Below, piece after piece: positions 22,356-34,750 of a stretch of 64,000 bases of DNA. The notes under the pieces are model-generated. The model saw nothing but the letters and a program-made list of their open reading frames with translations. It was not told the origin of the DNA and ran no database searches. Position 1 is the first letter of the stretch; each line of letters starts with the position of its first letter. Position numbers and translations under genes: made by a program. Source of the stretch: Ascidia mentula. Lineage: Eukaryota; Chordata; Ascidiacea; Phlebobranchia; Ascidiidae. The stretch spans positions 26,748,266-26,812,265 of the forward strand of contig OX387197.1 in NCBI GenBank assembly GCA_947561715.1, given 5' to 3'.

Positions 22356-23219
22356 CTATGTGGCAGGGTTTGCTGAGAATTGGAATCTTAAAATGATGAT
22401 CACAATTAAAGCCATTGTTAATTTAATATTTAACAAAATCAGTTTGTGCTTTTTAACTCTTTTTAGATTCATGGTTACCTAAACTTTATTTGCATTTAGG
22501 ACCAAAATCATCACTATTTGCAAGGTATGGTAAATTCTTAGGTAAATGAATCTATGCTTACTTCGTTTTACGATGATCTCTGAACGAAAGGAAAAAGGTT
22601 TTGAGCTGTTTGGCCCAATAAAAGTTAGTCTGGAAGGTAAAATCTAAATTCCAAGTCTTGCATGAAGAACTTCCGAAATTCTGCGATGTGGCTACTTTGA
22701 AAATAAAGGGATTACCTGTCTATAATTATCTGCTTATTAATATATTAAATATAATCACCGCTATACAGCAACACTTTATTATAACACGCCGTCTCTAAAG
22801 CAACACTTTTTATGAAAACATTCTACCAAACTTGACGAGTTCAAGGATAGCAAGCGAGTTTTCAACCAAAATCAAATTATACGAAAGTTCCTGGCTTACA
22901 TTTTATCGAAGATGTAACAATGCCTTCCGTTCCGAAACGTTTCCTTTACGTTGATGAGAAATGGACGAAGGAACGTGAACTGACGCGAACGCGACAAACA
23001 AAAAGTCTCGAAGCAGCCTCCACGCGAGCATTTTTTTTCCAACTCGGGGAATTCAGAAATCATTAAATTGTTATTTTTTATTCAGCTATTTCGCGTTGAA
23101 TCTAGCTTCTTTTCTAGGGCCAGTTACGCTTGTTGCTTCTGTCAATACAACGAGTGCTCTCCGTTTATTCTACGGACACAAACTGACCACTGATCAGAAA
23201 ATCACATTAGGGAACTAAT
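22356..23219. other. intergenic stretch between the unidentified gene and the Eph 3' end
   Basis: No recognised exon. GC is locally higher with CG dinucleotides near 22900-23050, which could be the promoter or first exon of the minus-strand unidentified gene. No clear start was found. Confidence 0.35.
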
Positions 23220-23225
23220 TTTATT
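23220..23225 (-). terminator. candidate poly(A) signal of the Eph gene
   Basis: AATAAA on the minus strand, about 840 bp downstream of the Eph stop codon at 24064. This implies a long 3' UTR with no other exon recognised in it. Confidence 0.4.
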
Positions 23226-24063
23226 CACACGATGATAAAAATATGTTTTGAAAGTGATTACGACAACTACGACAAAATATTGATCTAGCAAAAAAGGAGA
23301 ATAACAAAATCAGAGGTATAACAATGGCAATGTACAAATTCATATCGGCATTATAACGATCTTAGACAATCACTTCTAAAAATCACTGCCGCACGGTGGA
23401 GCCAAAGAGAACGCCAACAACTTGGCGCACAATTTGTTCGTTGTAAGGAATGCTGTGAAGTCAAAAGTGATCGAAAACGGGAAGGCAAGAAAGCACCAGA
23501 CATAAAAAATGCACCGTGTTGTGTTGATTTGCTACAATTTGAGGCTATCGCTTGCTAGAGTTATGAAACATAAATCTTCCCACTTGAATGAACGTCGGTA
23601 GAGCATTATACACATGATTTACAGTAAAATGAGAAACCGGAACAGTGGCATCGGCAAGTATATATGATATGCGTAGAAAAATAAGGGCTCGCTTTAATGC
23701 GATGTTTGTGACACCTTGGAAATAAACAAGAAAATATGAGAACGCATGCAATTATTGGAATGTGTGTTTGGTCAATTTCCAAGAGGTACCTTTTCTCGGC
23801 GGTAAAGCAGACCAGTTAACTGATGAAATGCAAGGCAATGTGGAAGTGTATATAACGGGTATGTGTGAGCTAGTCCGCTACGTGTGTGGAAACCTTGCAT
23901 TAAACTCATGACAAAAATATTAATTTTTAAACCAATGAACCCGTACAGGCACTGTGATCTTCTGAACAAAACGTCTGACAATTCCGGACCATGCAGACTT
24001 TTTCCACATCCGTGATATTCGGGTGACGACAGAACGTTAAAAGTGCAACCGAGAAAAAGTCCC

Positions 24064-27000
24064 TCAAACGATACTGGCAGCATACGGGTTACCAACCGCC
24101 GGGGCGCCAGGCTCGTTGCCCAGCAACGGCGAATCGTCGTTCCCGTGGCGACGAGCGGAAGAAGAACGCGGTTTCGCAAGAAGCGAGTCGAACGTTCTTG
24201 AGTAATCGAACACGTCATTTTGCTCGTTGACGTCATCCACGTCATCAGACACCTCCTGACAAGTTGCGTAATTATGACGTGACTGGCCCTCGGTGAGGGT
24301 GGGTACAGGGGGGGCGGGGGAGGGGGGCGATGAGTCTGTGAAGAACGCGTCGTCGGCCCTGGAATGGTAAAATAATATGAAACCGCGTGTTGGGGGATTA
24401 CCCATAATTATTAGGCACGTTGTCGCATAAACATTTTGGCAAGGTAGTGAACAATCAAGCGACAAACCTTTTCATTTGTAACGTAACCTCTAAATTGCTT
24501 TTCACACGAATGCGGTCACAACGGTTCAACCGCATCTTTGATCAGCGGTATTATATGCCAGTAACTTGTTGCCGTTTCAAGCTACTTTTTCGCCAAACTT
24601 TTTTAAAAAATTAACCTTAACTTTTTTCTGTTTAAATTTCGGTGCAGTGCACTTTGAACAAGATTTTACACTTGAAAAAAAACCACAGTGCGTATGAGAA
24701 TTTCGACAATTTCTTTCATACAACTCACCCAGTGCTTGCCGGGCTTGCCAGTATTAGGAGAGATTCAGGATCGTCCAACATTGAATCGAGTTTGTCGCCA
24801 ACTTCAACAAAAGTAGGTCGAGCGTGACGATCTCTTTGCCAACACGATAACATCATCTGATGCAAAATCGACGGACAATCCTGAAAGGAATAAAATATGC
24901 TGAAAGTGTTTACTGTTGGCAGCCCTATTTATGTTTGTGTTTGTCAATTTATTGTTAATTTTAATAGATACGTGACTATGGTGCACTATGTTGAAGATCT
25001 AGGTACCACACGATTGTCACCATGGACAAAACGTTGCGGGCATCTTGTACAGATAACTCATACCTCTGGTGCGGGAAGGCGGAAACCCTCGTTAACGGCT
25101 TGTAGGACTTGTTGGTTTGTGAGATCCCAGTAAGGTTTATCCCCGTACGTCGCCACTTCCCAAGCGAATACTCCGAAACTCCACACATCCGATGCCTGTT
25201 AACAATGGGTGGAGAATGTGTAAGATCGAGGCAATCACATTAACAGTTTGTTGATTTCTAAAACTTTTAACGCTGATCCAGGTCCAACTCTGGGGTTCTT
25301 GACCCATAAAGGCCCACAGAGATCCATCATGGGAGCCCATTGACCTATCGAGGGAGTCAACATGGCTTTGCACAATTAATACTTTCCGCATACATTCACC
25401 GCCACCGGGTTTACAGAGTTTAAATAAATTGCCGGGCGATCCGCAGACCCATATAAGTTAAGAAACCCTGCATTAACTTATGCAGAAAGCATTGGATTAT
25501 TGGGAGCACGTGCAAAGGATTCTTAAGAATTTTTTAATGTAGTTCGTTCCCAAACCTGTGAATAAGCTCGGAACGCCACAGCTTCCGGGGACGTCCACCT
25601 GATCGCAATCTTCCCACCCTGGGTTGTGTAAGTTGGACAAGAACAATCCGAGTCGCTCTCTCGCTCCGTCATGTGGCGAGTCAATCCAAAGTCTGACACC
25701 TTACACACGAGGTCGCTGTTCACTAGAACGTTACGAGCTGCCAAGTCTCTGTAAAAAAGTTAATGTTCTTTAAATTACTGGAAAATGGTCCTAAATGTTT
25801 TTTTCTTTTGCAGTTACACAAAAACTTGCTATGTGTGTTTTATAGACATCAAATATTCGTTGTTGCTTCGATGACATCTGGATTAAATTGTATTTAAACT
25901 TTAGGATTCCAAAAGGATTCGCAAAAATCAACACTAGAAAAAGACATCACTTACTGCACAAATTCACTAAAGGTAGATTTTCAATCAGCAAAACAATCCC
26001 ACCTGTGAACATATTGCAAACTGCTCAAATATTCCATTCCCCGGGCCACCCCCCTCAACATACGAACAAGAACTGTCGATGGAAACGCTTTGTGAGCCTG
26101 TCGATGAGCGCGAAGGAAAGCCTCCAAGCAGCCGTGATCCATGAGCTCTGTTACTATCATGAAGGGACGAGATTTCATGACGACCGCCTCCAACTTCACG
26201 ATGTTCGGATGTTGGAATCGCTCCAGAGCCATCGCCTCACGCAGGAAATCAAGCTGCAAAGTTGATGAAATATTCAGATTTTCTACTTCGTTTTGATCAA
26301 AAAAAACATCTTTTTTCATTGTGTGACAAAAGCCATTGTATAAATTCCAAACCACATACAGACTATGACCTTATTTATTCGTGAAATTCTCCTGTTTACC
26401 GAAAGTGCAAAACACGTGAGTCATGATATTAACCCAAGTGACTTTTCAATAAGTTATTGTGTGACGTCACATGGTATAGAAATCTTACCTGTTCGTGTGG
26501 TTCGCACTGAGCGTGGAGTTGCTTCACAGCGACATCCAGTGTATGATTCGTACCGCTGCTGCCACCTGGAAAGTTAATTAAATTTGTACATGAAGTTACA
26601 ACGAGCATTCGGAAAGAAGTTTCATGATAGTTCATATGTGCAGCCACCTGAAAGACACACAACTAAGTTGTATTTTGGTGATTTTGTCTGGTTCTGATTA
26701 CATAAGATGAGCGAAGGTAAAATTGTAACTCCACAATAGCCCGTCTTAGCTGTTATAGCTTCTAATAAACTTCTTGTGACAGTTTGATAAAAATATCGTT
26801 TAAAAAACAGGAACTTGGGGCCCTGGTTGGTATAATTTGTGTGACAATATTTGGCCGGAAATTCTCGTCCATTATTTTAACGTCGGGGCCGTAAAAGTGC
26901 AGTGAAGCGGAACATTATTCGGTCACGTAACCTCGCATACCACATGCGTAGAATGTTACGGGAATAATTACACGGTTTGTCGAGAAGTGATTAACTCCCT

Positions 27001-30000
27001 ATGACTCACGTCCGGTTGGCGATAATGGCAGGAGAGTTCTGAGACACGCGTGGGTGAAGTTGTAATGAACGCTTAACGCGATTAAAGACACGATACTAGT
27101 GGAATTTCCAACGCTTTCCGCTGACGTTTTGCGGTTGCGTCGGGACTCCGGGCTCGGTGAGAACGGCGGAAAATTGCGAAAATGATCTTCAACACCCATC
27201 TCACTTGTCAGGTTCCGACAGTTTCAAGGTCATTTGTGGGTTTCGTGTGAGCGCATGTTTACCACTTTACCCCGAATTCATCGTTCACTTATTTTTGCTT
27301 TTAGAACTTACTTACTGTAAACCATAAACTACTGTTTGAAACATGCCAAAATATACATTTGCACTTGCCTTACATTTTAACCACTTAAAGTTACTAAAAA
27401 TGTTCTAATTCTGGATATTTGGCAAACAAACGCCCATTAAAAAGCAACATATCAGAAAGGTAAGAATTTTTAGGGACAACATTATAGAGTGAACTCAACA
27501 TGTGAGTACTCACCACTTTTAAGGAGCTTCCCCTGGAACACCTCCCCAAACTCTCCACATCCGATCACCTCCTCGATTGTGATGAGCGATGGCAGTGTTT
27601 CACATAAAAAATTGTGGGGAAGCATTGGGCCGAGAGAAAACGGGTCAATATAAGTTCGCTGGTCTGTTACAGAACAAATGTTTGTCTTTTGTTGTTCAAC
27701 ATTTTCTGATGGTGAAAAGATCAGAATAAAATTGTTTAAATAAACCTATTCAGGAATTTAATAAGGCGCAGTAAATATATATCTCTTACACAAATTGTTA
27801 ACATCAACATTAGGTCAACATATTGGTTTGTGAAACTTTTGTATAAACACTGTTGGACTCTTGACAAATTGCTTTCCATCTACCCCCAAGAATACAAAAA
27901 CCTTAGCTTAAAAACCAAGTAATATACTTTTCCCACAAAACACTATGATCATTTGCAAATATTCATAAATTAAAGAACGTGTTGCTGATATTTTACAATC
28001 AATATTAACACAATAATTACCTTGGACTTCTGTGTAACCAGTTGTTCCGTCGACAACATCACCATTTTGTGGTGCGTGGTATTGTCCATTCTGTGACTTT
28101 TTGCTGCGTCGTTTGGGTGAACATTTAAACCAGAGAATGGCAAATGTTCCAAACTACAAATTAAAATGATTGTTTTATAATTGAAATTAAAACCAACAAT
28201 AAGCAAGCAAATCAATCCATGAATGAAAAACATATTGTTTGAAAAAAGCTTGAATTGTGTTTGTATAAAATAAAATAATGTTCTTTTTCATTAACATGTG
28301 GCAATTATTTCAATTATTTTATTAGTGCGACACCTACGTGTATGCAAGGATCAATGCCGACTTAATTTCAAAAATCAAAGTTGTCAAATTAAATAAAATA
28401 TAAGCTGCAGACAATGCACACTGTTTCAACCTATCATGTCTTATTAGTCCACACGTTTGATACCCAACCGATCGATGTGCATTGCAAAAGTAACCAAGCC
28501 TATGGTTAGTTAGCCTGTAAGACTGTTGACAGCAACCTGCTGCACTAATGAGACTTGATGGGACAAAACACTGTGCACAACTGTCTGCAACTCACGGACC
28601 ATAATGGATCATCGCAGAAATATAATTAAATGCAATACTTTTGTCATGTTTTTGGCAAACATACCAATATTAAAACAACTGCAGCAGCGGCGATAAGATA
28701 AATATAGCTCGATAAAGTTGATGGTTGAGTTGTAGGGTCAGGTGTGTCCACTGTAGTCTGTGAATCAGGCAATGTCACAAACTTTAACAGAGCGCTGAAA
28801 TTGCTGAATCCTGCAAGAGAATAATTATGTCACAAATGATACCATGGTTCTCAAAGGTGGAGTGCCAAGAAAAAATTAAATAACATAACTTTCGAATGCC
28901 AAGAAAATTTTTTTTCGAATAAGAACACAGAATATTCGGCATGAGCTGAACAAAACTAAGGAAATAATTAAACCAACCTGCTATGTTTTTTGCCCGAACA
29001 CACAGGGAATATTCAGTACCACGATCAAGAGGTTTGAGATAAACTGAATTTTTCGATGTTGTAACATTCGCTGTGTTCATACTTCGTAAATTTGAAACTG
29101 ACAAGGCAATATTTTCCATGTCAGAACTTACAAAATACCATACCTGCAAAATAACAAAAAAGTTTTGTTGGAAAGAAGCAAAAGAGCCATTATGTTCATT
29201 GAGACAAGGTTTCGAACAATAGGGTGTCATGAGTGCAGCTACTGATTGCTGCACAGAACTAGCTGCTAAACTTTGAAAAACACTTATTTAGCAACAAGTG
29301 AACTTTTTAAACTTTGTAAAAAACTGACCTCATAGGAGAGAATTTTGCCGTTGGGGAATCTTGGAGATTCCCACTGGATGGATGCAGTTGTTTGGTTGAT
29401 GTTCAACAGATGGATCCCAAACACTTGAGATGGGAGAGTTTCTTGTGTTGTGACAAAAACAGTGACTGCACTCGTCTCAAGAACCAAACTCAACTGGAAT
29501 ATACACCAATATCAGTACAACAGAAAAATATTTTTTTTCGTGTACACCTAATGTTGTAGCATGCATCTTAAATCCGCAAATCCCAACTTTTTAACTATTT
29601 TTTTTTACTAAATTTCCGCAACAATCCTCACATACCGCTATTTTTTTCTCAACCAAACTGAATTCCCTGTCTCTGGGATAAACAGGAAGAGTTTGTGGAA
29701 ATCTTTTCTCAGTTACTCCATTGACGGCCACAACACTGAAAGCATAGCGTGTGTGACCACGCAGGTTGCCGACTTGTATTTGAAGGTTTTCGGTGAGGCA
29801 GGGCTTGCTGCTGTATGTAAGTTGTTCACAGTAACTTGTATGTGTAGCTTGCATGGATGAGTTCGAGCTAGCGTCAGGTACGCTGCAGCTGTTGTTCGAA
29901 CTTGATGAGGTAGAAGACAACGGTGAGGCTAAAATAATAACTTGATTCAACTTTGCTTCATTGAGTTTGATTAACAGAAGGTTGCAAAAGTTTAGTGTTT

Positions 30001-33000
30001 TTGTTGGCAACTGCTGTCAATTGCAAAACTACTGTATGTAATAGAAATATTTCAAAACAATATATATTAACTGAATGCTAATATTGCGTCTGGTAAAAAT
30101 AAAAATGAATTGTTTCTATTCAAAATCAGAGGCCGACAATACTTTAGTTTAAAATAAAACATGCTTATACCTGATTGAACATGGGCATCTTCCACAGAAG
30201 GGCAAGCATGGCATAAAATACAATAAACTACTTTTCTGCATCGACCAAAGTAATCAGGCGGCTTCCAAGTGATTTCAACTTTGCCTGAAAGACAACAATA
30301 TGAAATAGAATCGTGCCACGGAACATCAATAAACAGTACACAAAGACCTTTGAGTAAATTATAATTTTGCATTATATAATTTTGAGGAAGTACATCCACA
30401 ACCCCATGGCAATGCATCATTAAAACTATTTTCAAGACCCTCGATATGTATCAGTAAACCACGCATGAAATGCCTTTCAAGTCCTGACCATTTATGTAAA
30501 GAGAACAGGAATTTTTGTGAAACCTACCTTGAGATATAGCTTCAGTATTCACAACAGGGAGGGTTGGTTTGCTTGGAAGTTTGGAACAAATCTCACAGTT
30601 ATATTTGTGTCGGATTGAATCAGAGGACGAGCTTATTTCAAATGGGGGCTGCTGTCCATGGTGGTCCAATGTACACTGACACTTGGTGGCGCCAAGGTGG
30701 GTTGTAAATGAGTACGGGGGACAACGTAGGCATTGTGTGTTGCCATCAAGAGGTCTAAAAATAAAAACAGTAAACATTTAGGAACATAACTGACGGCTTT
30801 ATATACCTTTAAAAAACATGTAACTTTGACCAGTGTAGGGTTTTCAAAACTGGACCATTATGATATAATAAAGAAAAGGAAACTTGTTTTTATAAGATTT
30901 TGTGATCATAAATCTTGGTTGTTACTTTAGTTATTTTGTGTTTTGTTTTGAAATATATACACAAAAGGGGTTCAAAAACAGACAAATGATTCACATGTTG
31001 GTGTTACAAAAAATTTGGAAACCCTGGTGTGAGGCTGAAATATTAGGCTTTATTAACACAAACCTAACGACCCTTCATAAACCAACCAGTATTAACAATG
31101 TACTGACTATTATATATATTATGTACATAACAGTTTGAAAAACTTGTTTAATAATGTTACATGAAAATTTGGCAAAAGAGTGAAAAAAAATCAAAAAAAA
31201 TCCACAATTTACTTGTAATAAGCACTTGGGCAGGGTGAACACTTTTGCATTGCGGCATCTGGTTGGAATCCTGCCCTGCACTGACATGAACCTGTGGCAA
31301 CATTCCACTCTCCGGAGCTTGTACATCGATACTGTGGAGTGACGGTGGCGTTGGAGTTCTTTGAAATCGGCATTTTAATTGCATTATCCACGCACCATCC
31401 ATCAACCTGTGTGGTTGAAATTCATTAATATTTAAAGTTGCTTGGAGAATTATACCTTGTACTAAAATCTATCACTCTAAGTTGTATTTTATTGTAGGAG
31501 TACACAATGAACGCGGTCATCGCAGGAACTCTAAAGAAAAAGGTTTTTAAAATTTTTTTTAATATCTGTTTCTTGTAATGAAAAGAAAACAATTGCACAT
31601 TTTGTGCTAAATGTTTTTGCATTATTAGGAGTTTGATATTTGAGTTAAAGAAGAACAGGCAGGGTCCTTAATTAATTTTATTGAAAAGGTCCTTAATTAA
31701 TGGCAATGCACCAGATGAAAACAATAAATCAGATTGTAGATGGAGTTTATACCAAAAACACTTGATATAATTTGCACTCATTAGTTTCCATGAGCAAAGC
31801 ATTGTCATAACAACTGACACATGTAATTATTTCAGCATTAAACTCCCTACAGAGAAAAATTACGTAAATCTTCCACACAAACTTTATTGCAGTCAAAGTG
31901 GGAGCAAGTCTAATCCAACTTAAACCATGGTTAAACTCTTGATACTACATTTTACAACAAGTGGACTAGTTCAACTTTTGTGCGATTGTGGATTTACTGA
32001 AAAAACACAATGGAAGTTGGCAAACAAGTTGTGAGCATTGAAAGTAGGTCAAGGAGTTGAGTTTTGACTTAAAACATTAACCAAATTCATTTAAAACAAC
32101 AGAGATAATATCAAAGTCAATCCTTTACTTTACATATTTACTCCAATTTTAAAATGATGTTATATACCACGATCAATTTCACAATGCCAACATGAAAAAA
32201 GTTGTTTTTTACAAATACATTCTGCTTATGCTTCAGCTAAGTCCACCAGAACTACATTACAGAGAATAAAACATGCATGGTAGTTTAAGACCATACAGCT
32301 CACCTTGACCAAGGATGTGTCCGATTGTCCAGTATGCGTCTCCGGAAACACAGCAAGGTTGTTAATAACGGTGCCGCATACAATGTAATATATCCGCAAA
32401 GATGTGACAGAAATGCATGCGCCCTCATCCATGATGGCAACATACACAGCCGCTTGGTTGGAAGGAATCGTGATTTTCACCATTTCTTGGTTGATTTTGT
32501 AATTCACAGGCTTTTGGTTTGGTTGGAAACGGACCTGAAGACATAAAAGAACTCATGTGTATCTTTTTTAAATACTCATCTATCTTGGCAACACAAACAT
32601 TTATTATGACTATAAAATTTTATGATTCTAAATTATCAAAATGGCATTGATAACTATGCTTTAAGACAGTGGATGACAAATATAGATTGAATAAAATATG
32701 GATACCTACGATAGGATATGTGATGGGATTATACTTTTAACTCAACTAACCTCTGCAGCGACAGTGTCTACTTTGTTATAATGCTCTTTACTCAAAGGAA
32801 CTTCATCATTAATTCCTTCATTTTCATCAATAAGTCGATAAAATACTTTAAACGTTTCACGACAAATTGTGTCCTTCAAGTCATGACATTCCCGCATCCA
32901 GAATTGCAAAGATACATAAATTCTTGAGACTCCTGAAAATGTTTTTTATGATAGTATAGCGTTTTTCTATGAAATATTTAACATTTTTAAAAATATTGTT

Positions 33001-34034
33001 CAATAGCAAGATACAATTACAATAAGTAATGACCATTCCAGAGACATTTACCAGATATAACTTATCTAAAATTGTCTGGAATTCCTAAATGTTTCATGGT
33101 AACACAAGTTGGAGTCAAGTTTAAAAAGGAAAGCCAAAGCTAGTGATAAACTAGTGATAGAGTAGTATTTGAAACATCTGTTTCAGCATGAGAAGCATAC
33201 TGACTTTGGCTTTCCTTTCAATTCATGCATATTTTGGCATAGAAATATGTAGATGAACAATACACAAAAGAAATATTATGGCATGTTTACCTGTGATGTT
33301 GAGATACGGTGAACGGAGCCAGCTTTGTGTTACACTTCCTAAGTAAGGCTGCGTGTCAGGACAGACTTCAAACCCTCGGACCGATTCATTTCCATTGAAA
33401 ACACTCACCTCTCCCCACTACACATAAATAGAGAAAATGTCAAAAAGTGACTACAATATTCAGCCTGTGCAGGTCGGTGACCAACGGATCTGTCTTTACA
33501 AATAAATACTACACTGGCTCTGATCATATTTTACTCCTTTTGGAGTCCTACGAATATACTGACACATGAATATTCACATTTTACAGCACAAAATACCGGC
33601 AACCAATCTTTAACTAGAGTATGCTGTCGTGACTTACACCATCAACCATGTTGCTATAGGATACAACGCCGTCCACATAATTTTCAATCCTCCAACCAAC
33701 TAAACTCGATGTTTCTTTGGATGTACTCAGAATTTCAACTGAAACAAGAAGTAATACGTAAGTATTTTATTACATAAATGAGGCCGAGCATGCAAGTAAA
33801 CTTCAGAAAGATTCACTTGAAAAGCATATCAATAAAGGACACAACATAACAATCGTGCTATAGTAAAACTTTGGGATAGTGAAATCGATATTTGCTTGTT
33901 AGAGAAAGAGCCTACATATTTACGTATTGTCATTGACAACCAACGGTCCAGTAAAGTCATCGTTGCACAACCTTACCTTCACGTGCTTTAACACAAACAT
34001 GACAAAGCAGGGAGATAAGCCAAGTACGAAACAT
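24064..34034 (-). CDS. Eph receptor tyrosine kinase without SAM domain
   Basis: Twenty exons, all in phase, 3429 nt (1142 residues): 34034-33977, 33738-33638, 33417-33291, 32932-32751, 32534-32304, 31406-31213, 30754-30528, 30284-30171, 29928-29636, 29493-29329, 29143-28978, 28810-28665, 28153-28021, 27705-27514, 26565-26489, 26253-26003, 25748-25556, 25195-25064, 24880-24729, 24358-24064. Domain order: signal peptide ([15 protein letters not shown]); ephrin-binding jelly roll (exons 2-5, with [20 protein letters not shown]); cysteine-rich EGF-like region (exons 6-7); two fibronectin III domains (exons 8-11); transmembrane helix ([20 protein letters not shown]); juxtamembrane RTYIDPF; kinase with [22 protein letters not shown] and DFGLTR, all catalytic residues present. 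The last exon is a Pro/Ser-rich 98-residue tail ending ASIV, a class I PDZ-ligand pattern. No SAM domain follows the kinase. Ephrin-guided cell contact receptor; the paralogue is not assigned. Confidence 0.93.
28405..28589. repeat. diverged relative of the 2967-3086 palindromic MITE
   Basis: The left end CTGCAGACAATGCACACTGT and right end CACTGTGCACAACTGTCTGC mirror each other and match the arms of the 2967-3086 palindrome. The shared sequences continue inward (AACCT..ATGTC..ATTAG against CTAATGAGAC). Arms are mutated and the loop is larger. In the Eph intron between the transmembrane and cytoplasmic exons. Confidence 0.65.
33123..33221. repeat. imperfect hairpin of about 100 nt in an Eph intron
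   Basis: The outer arms AAAGGAAAGCCAAAG (from 33125) and CTTTGGCTTTCCTTT (to 33218) pair perfectly, and the tip TGAAAC-ATCT-GTTTCA (33170-33185) pairs perfectly. The middle pairs only in part. It could be a small MITE remnant or a precursor-like RNA hairpin; the sequence alone cannot decide. Confidence 0.5.
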
Positions 34035-34750
34035 TTGTTGAATGAGCATCTATTCTTGGAGAAATCAATGGGCGCGAATCCTCGCCCATGCTACATCTAA
34101 ATACACGCTTGTGTTGTTTTATGTTGCAAGCTAGTTATCCTCTGTGAACTAAAGTTGTTGTCCACGATCCACGGACACACAAGATCCACAATAACAAACA
34201 AACACTGAAATCAAAAAACTTTAATTCAATCACATTCCTTTTTAGCTTTGATTTCTATTGGTCCGGGTATGATTTCTATGAAACCAACAATTTTTGCATT
34301 TTCGCAAGTTTTGAAAAGTTAACAAAATGTCGACGTACATTTGTAATTTGTATTTTTCCGATAAGAATTCCCGATGTGTCAAAAACTCTTCATTTTTTCA
34401 GATTTTGAGTGAAAAAAGTTGAAACGTGTTCACGACAAAAAATCTGTAACTAAAAATTGTGCAGTTCTTTGTACACCTATTTTTTTTTGTTCTTGATAAA
34501 GTTAGACAACAATTTCGCATCGATAAATCTATCCTCATCCTTAACAGTGGAAGCCAGTTACGATCACAACTACACCTCTCCAAAGCGCACAAGCTAAGTA
34601 AAAAGCAGGAGTGCGGTCAAAATTAGGTCCCCACAGCAAACCAAGCAGCTTTTTTCAACCTTAACTCAATACGAATCACATCTGCAACATCACGTCACAC
34701 ATTCAAACGCATAAGAATTTTCTTGTATTTGCGAAAAAACACAAACAGGC

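Noticed and set aside
23545-23751. Candidate SAM domain exon downstream of the Eph kinase
   Set aside because: The 68-codon frame is hydrophobic and lacks the SAM pattern; no acceptor fits the exon 19 phase.
25888-26265. 125-codon plus-strand frame
   Set aside because: Antisense shadow of the Eph kinase exon at 26003-26253.
31425-31622. Possible extra Eph exon between exons 5 and 6
   Set aside because: Exons 5 and 6 already join in phase and match the family; the frame is lysine-rich with no conserved cysteines.
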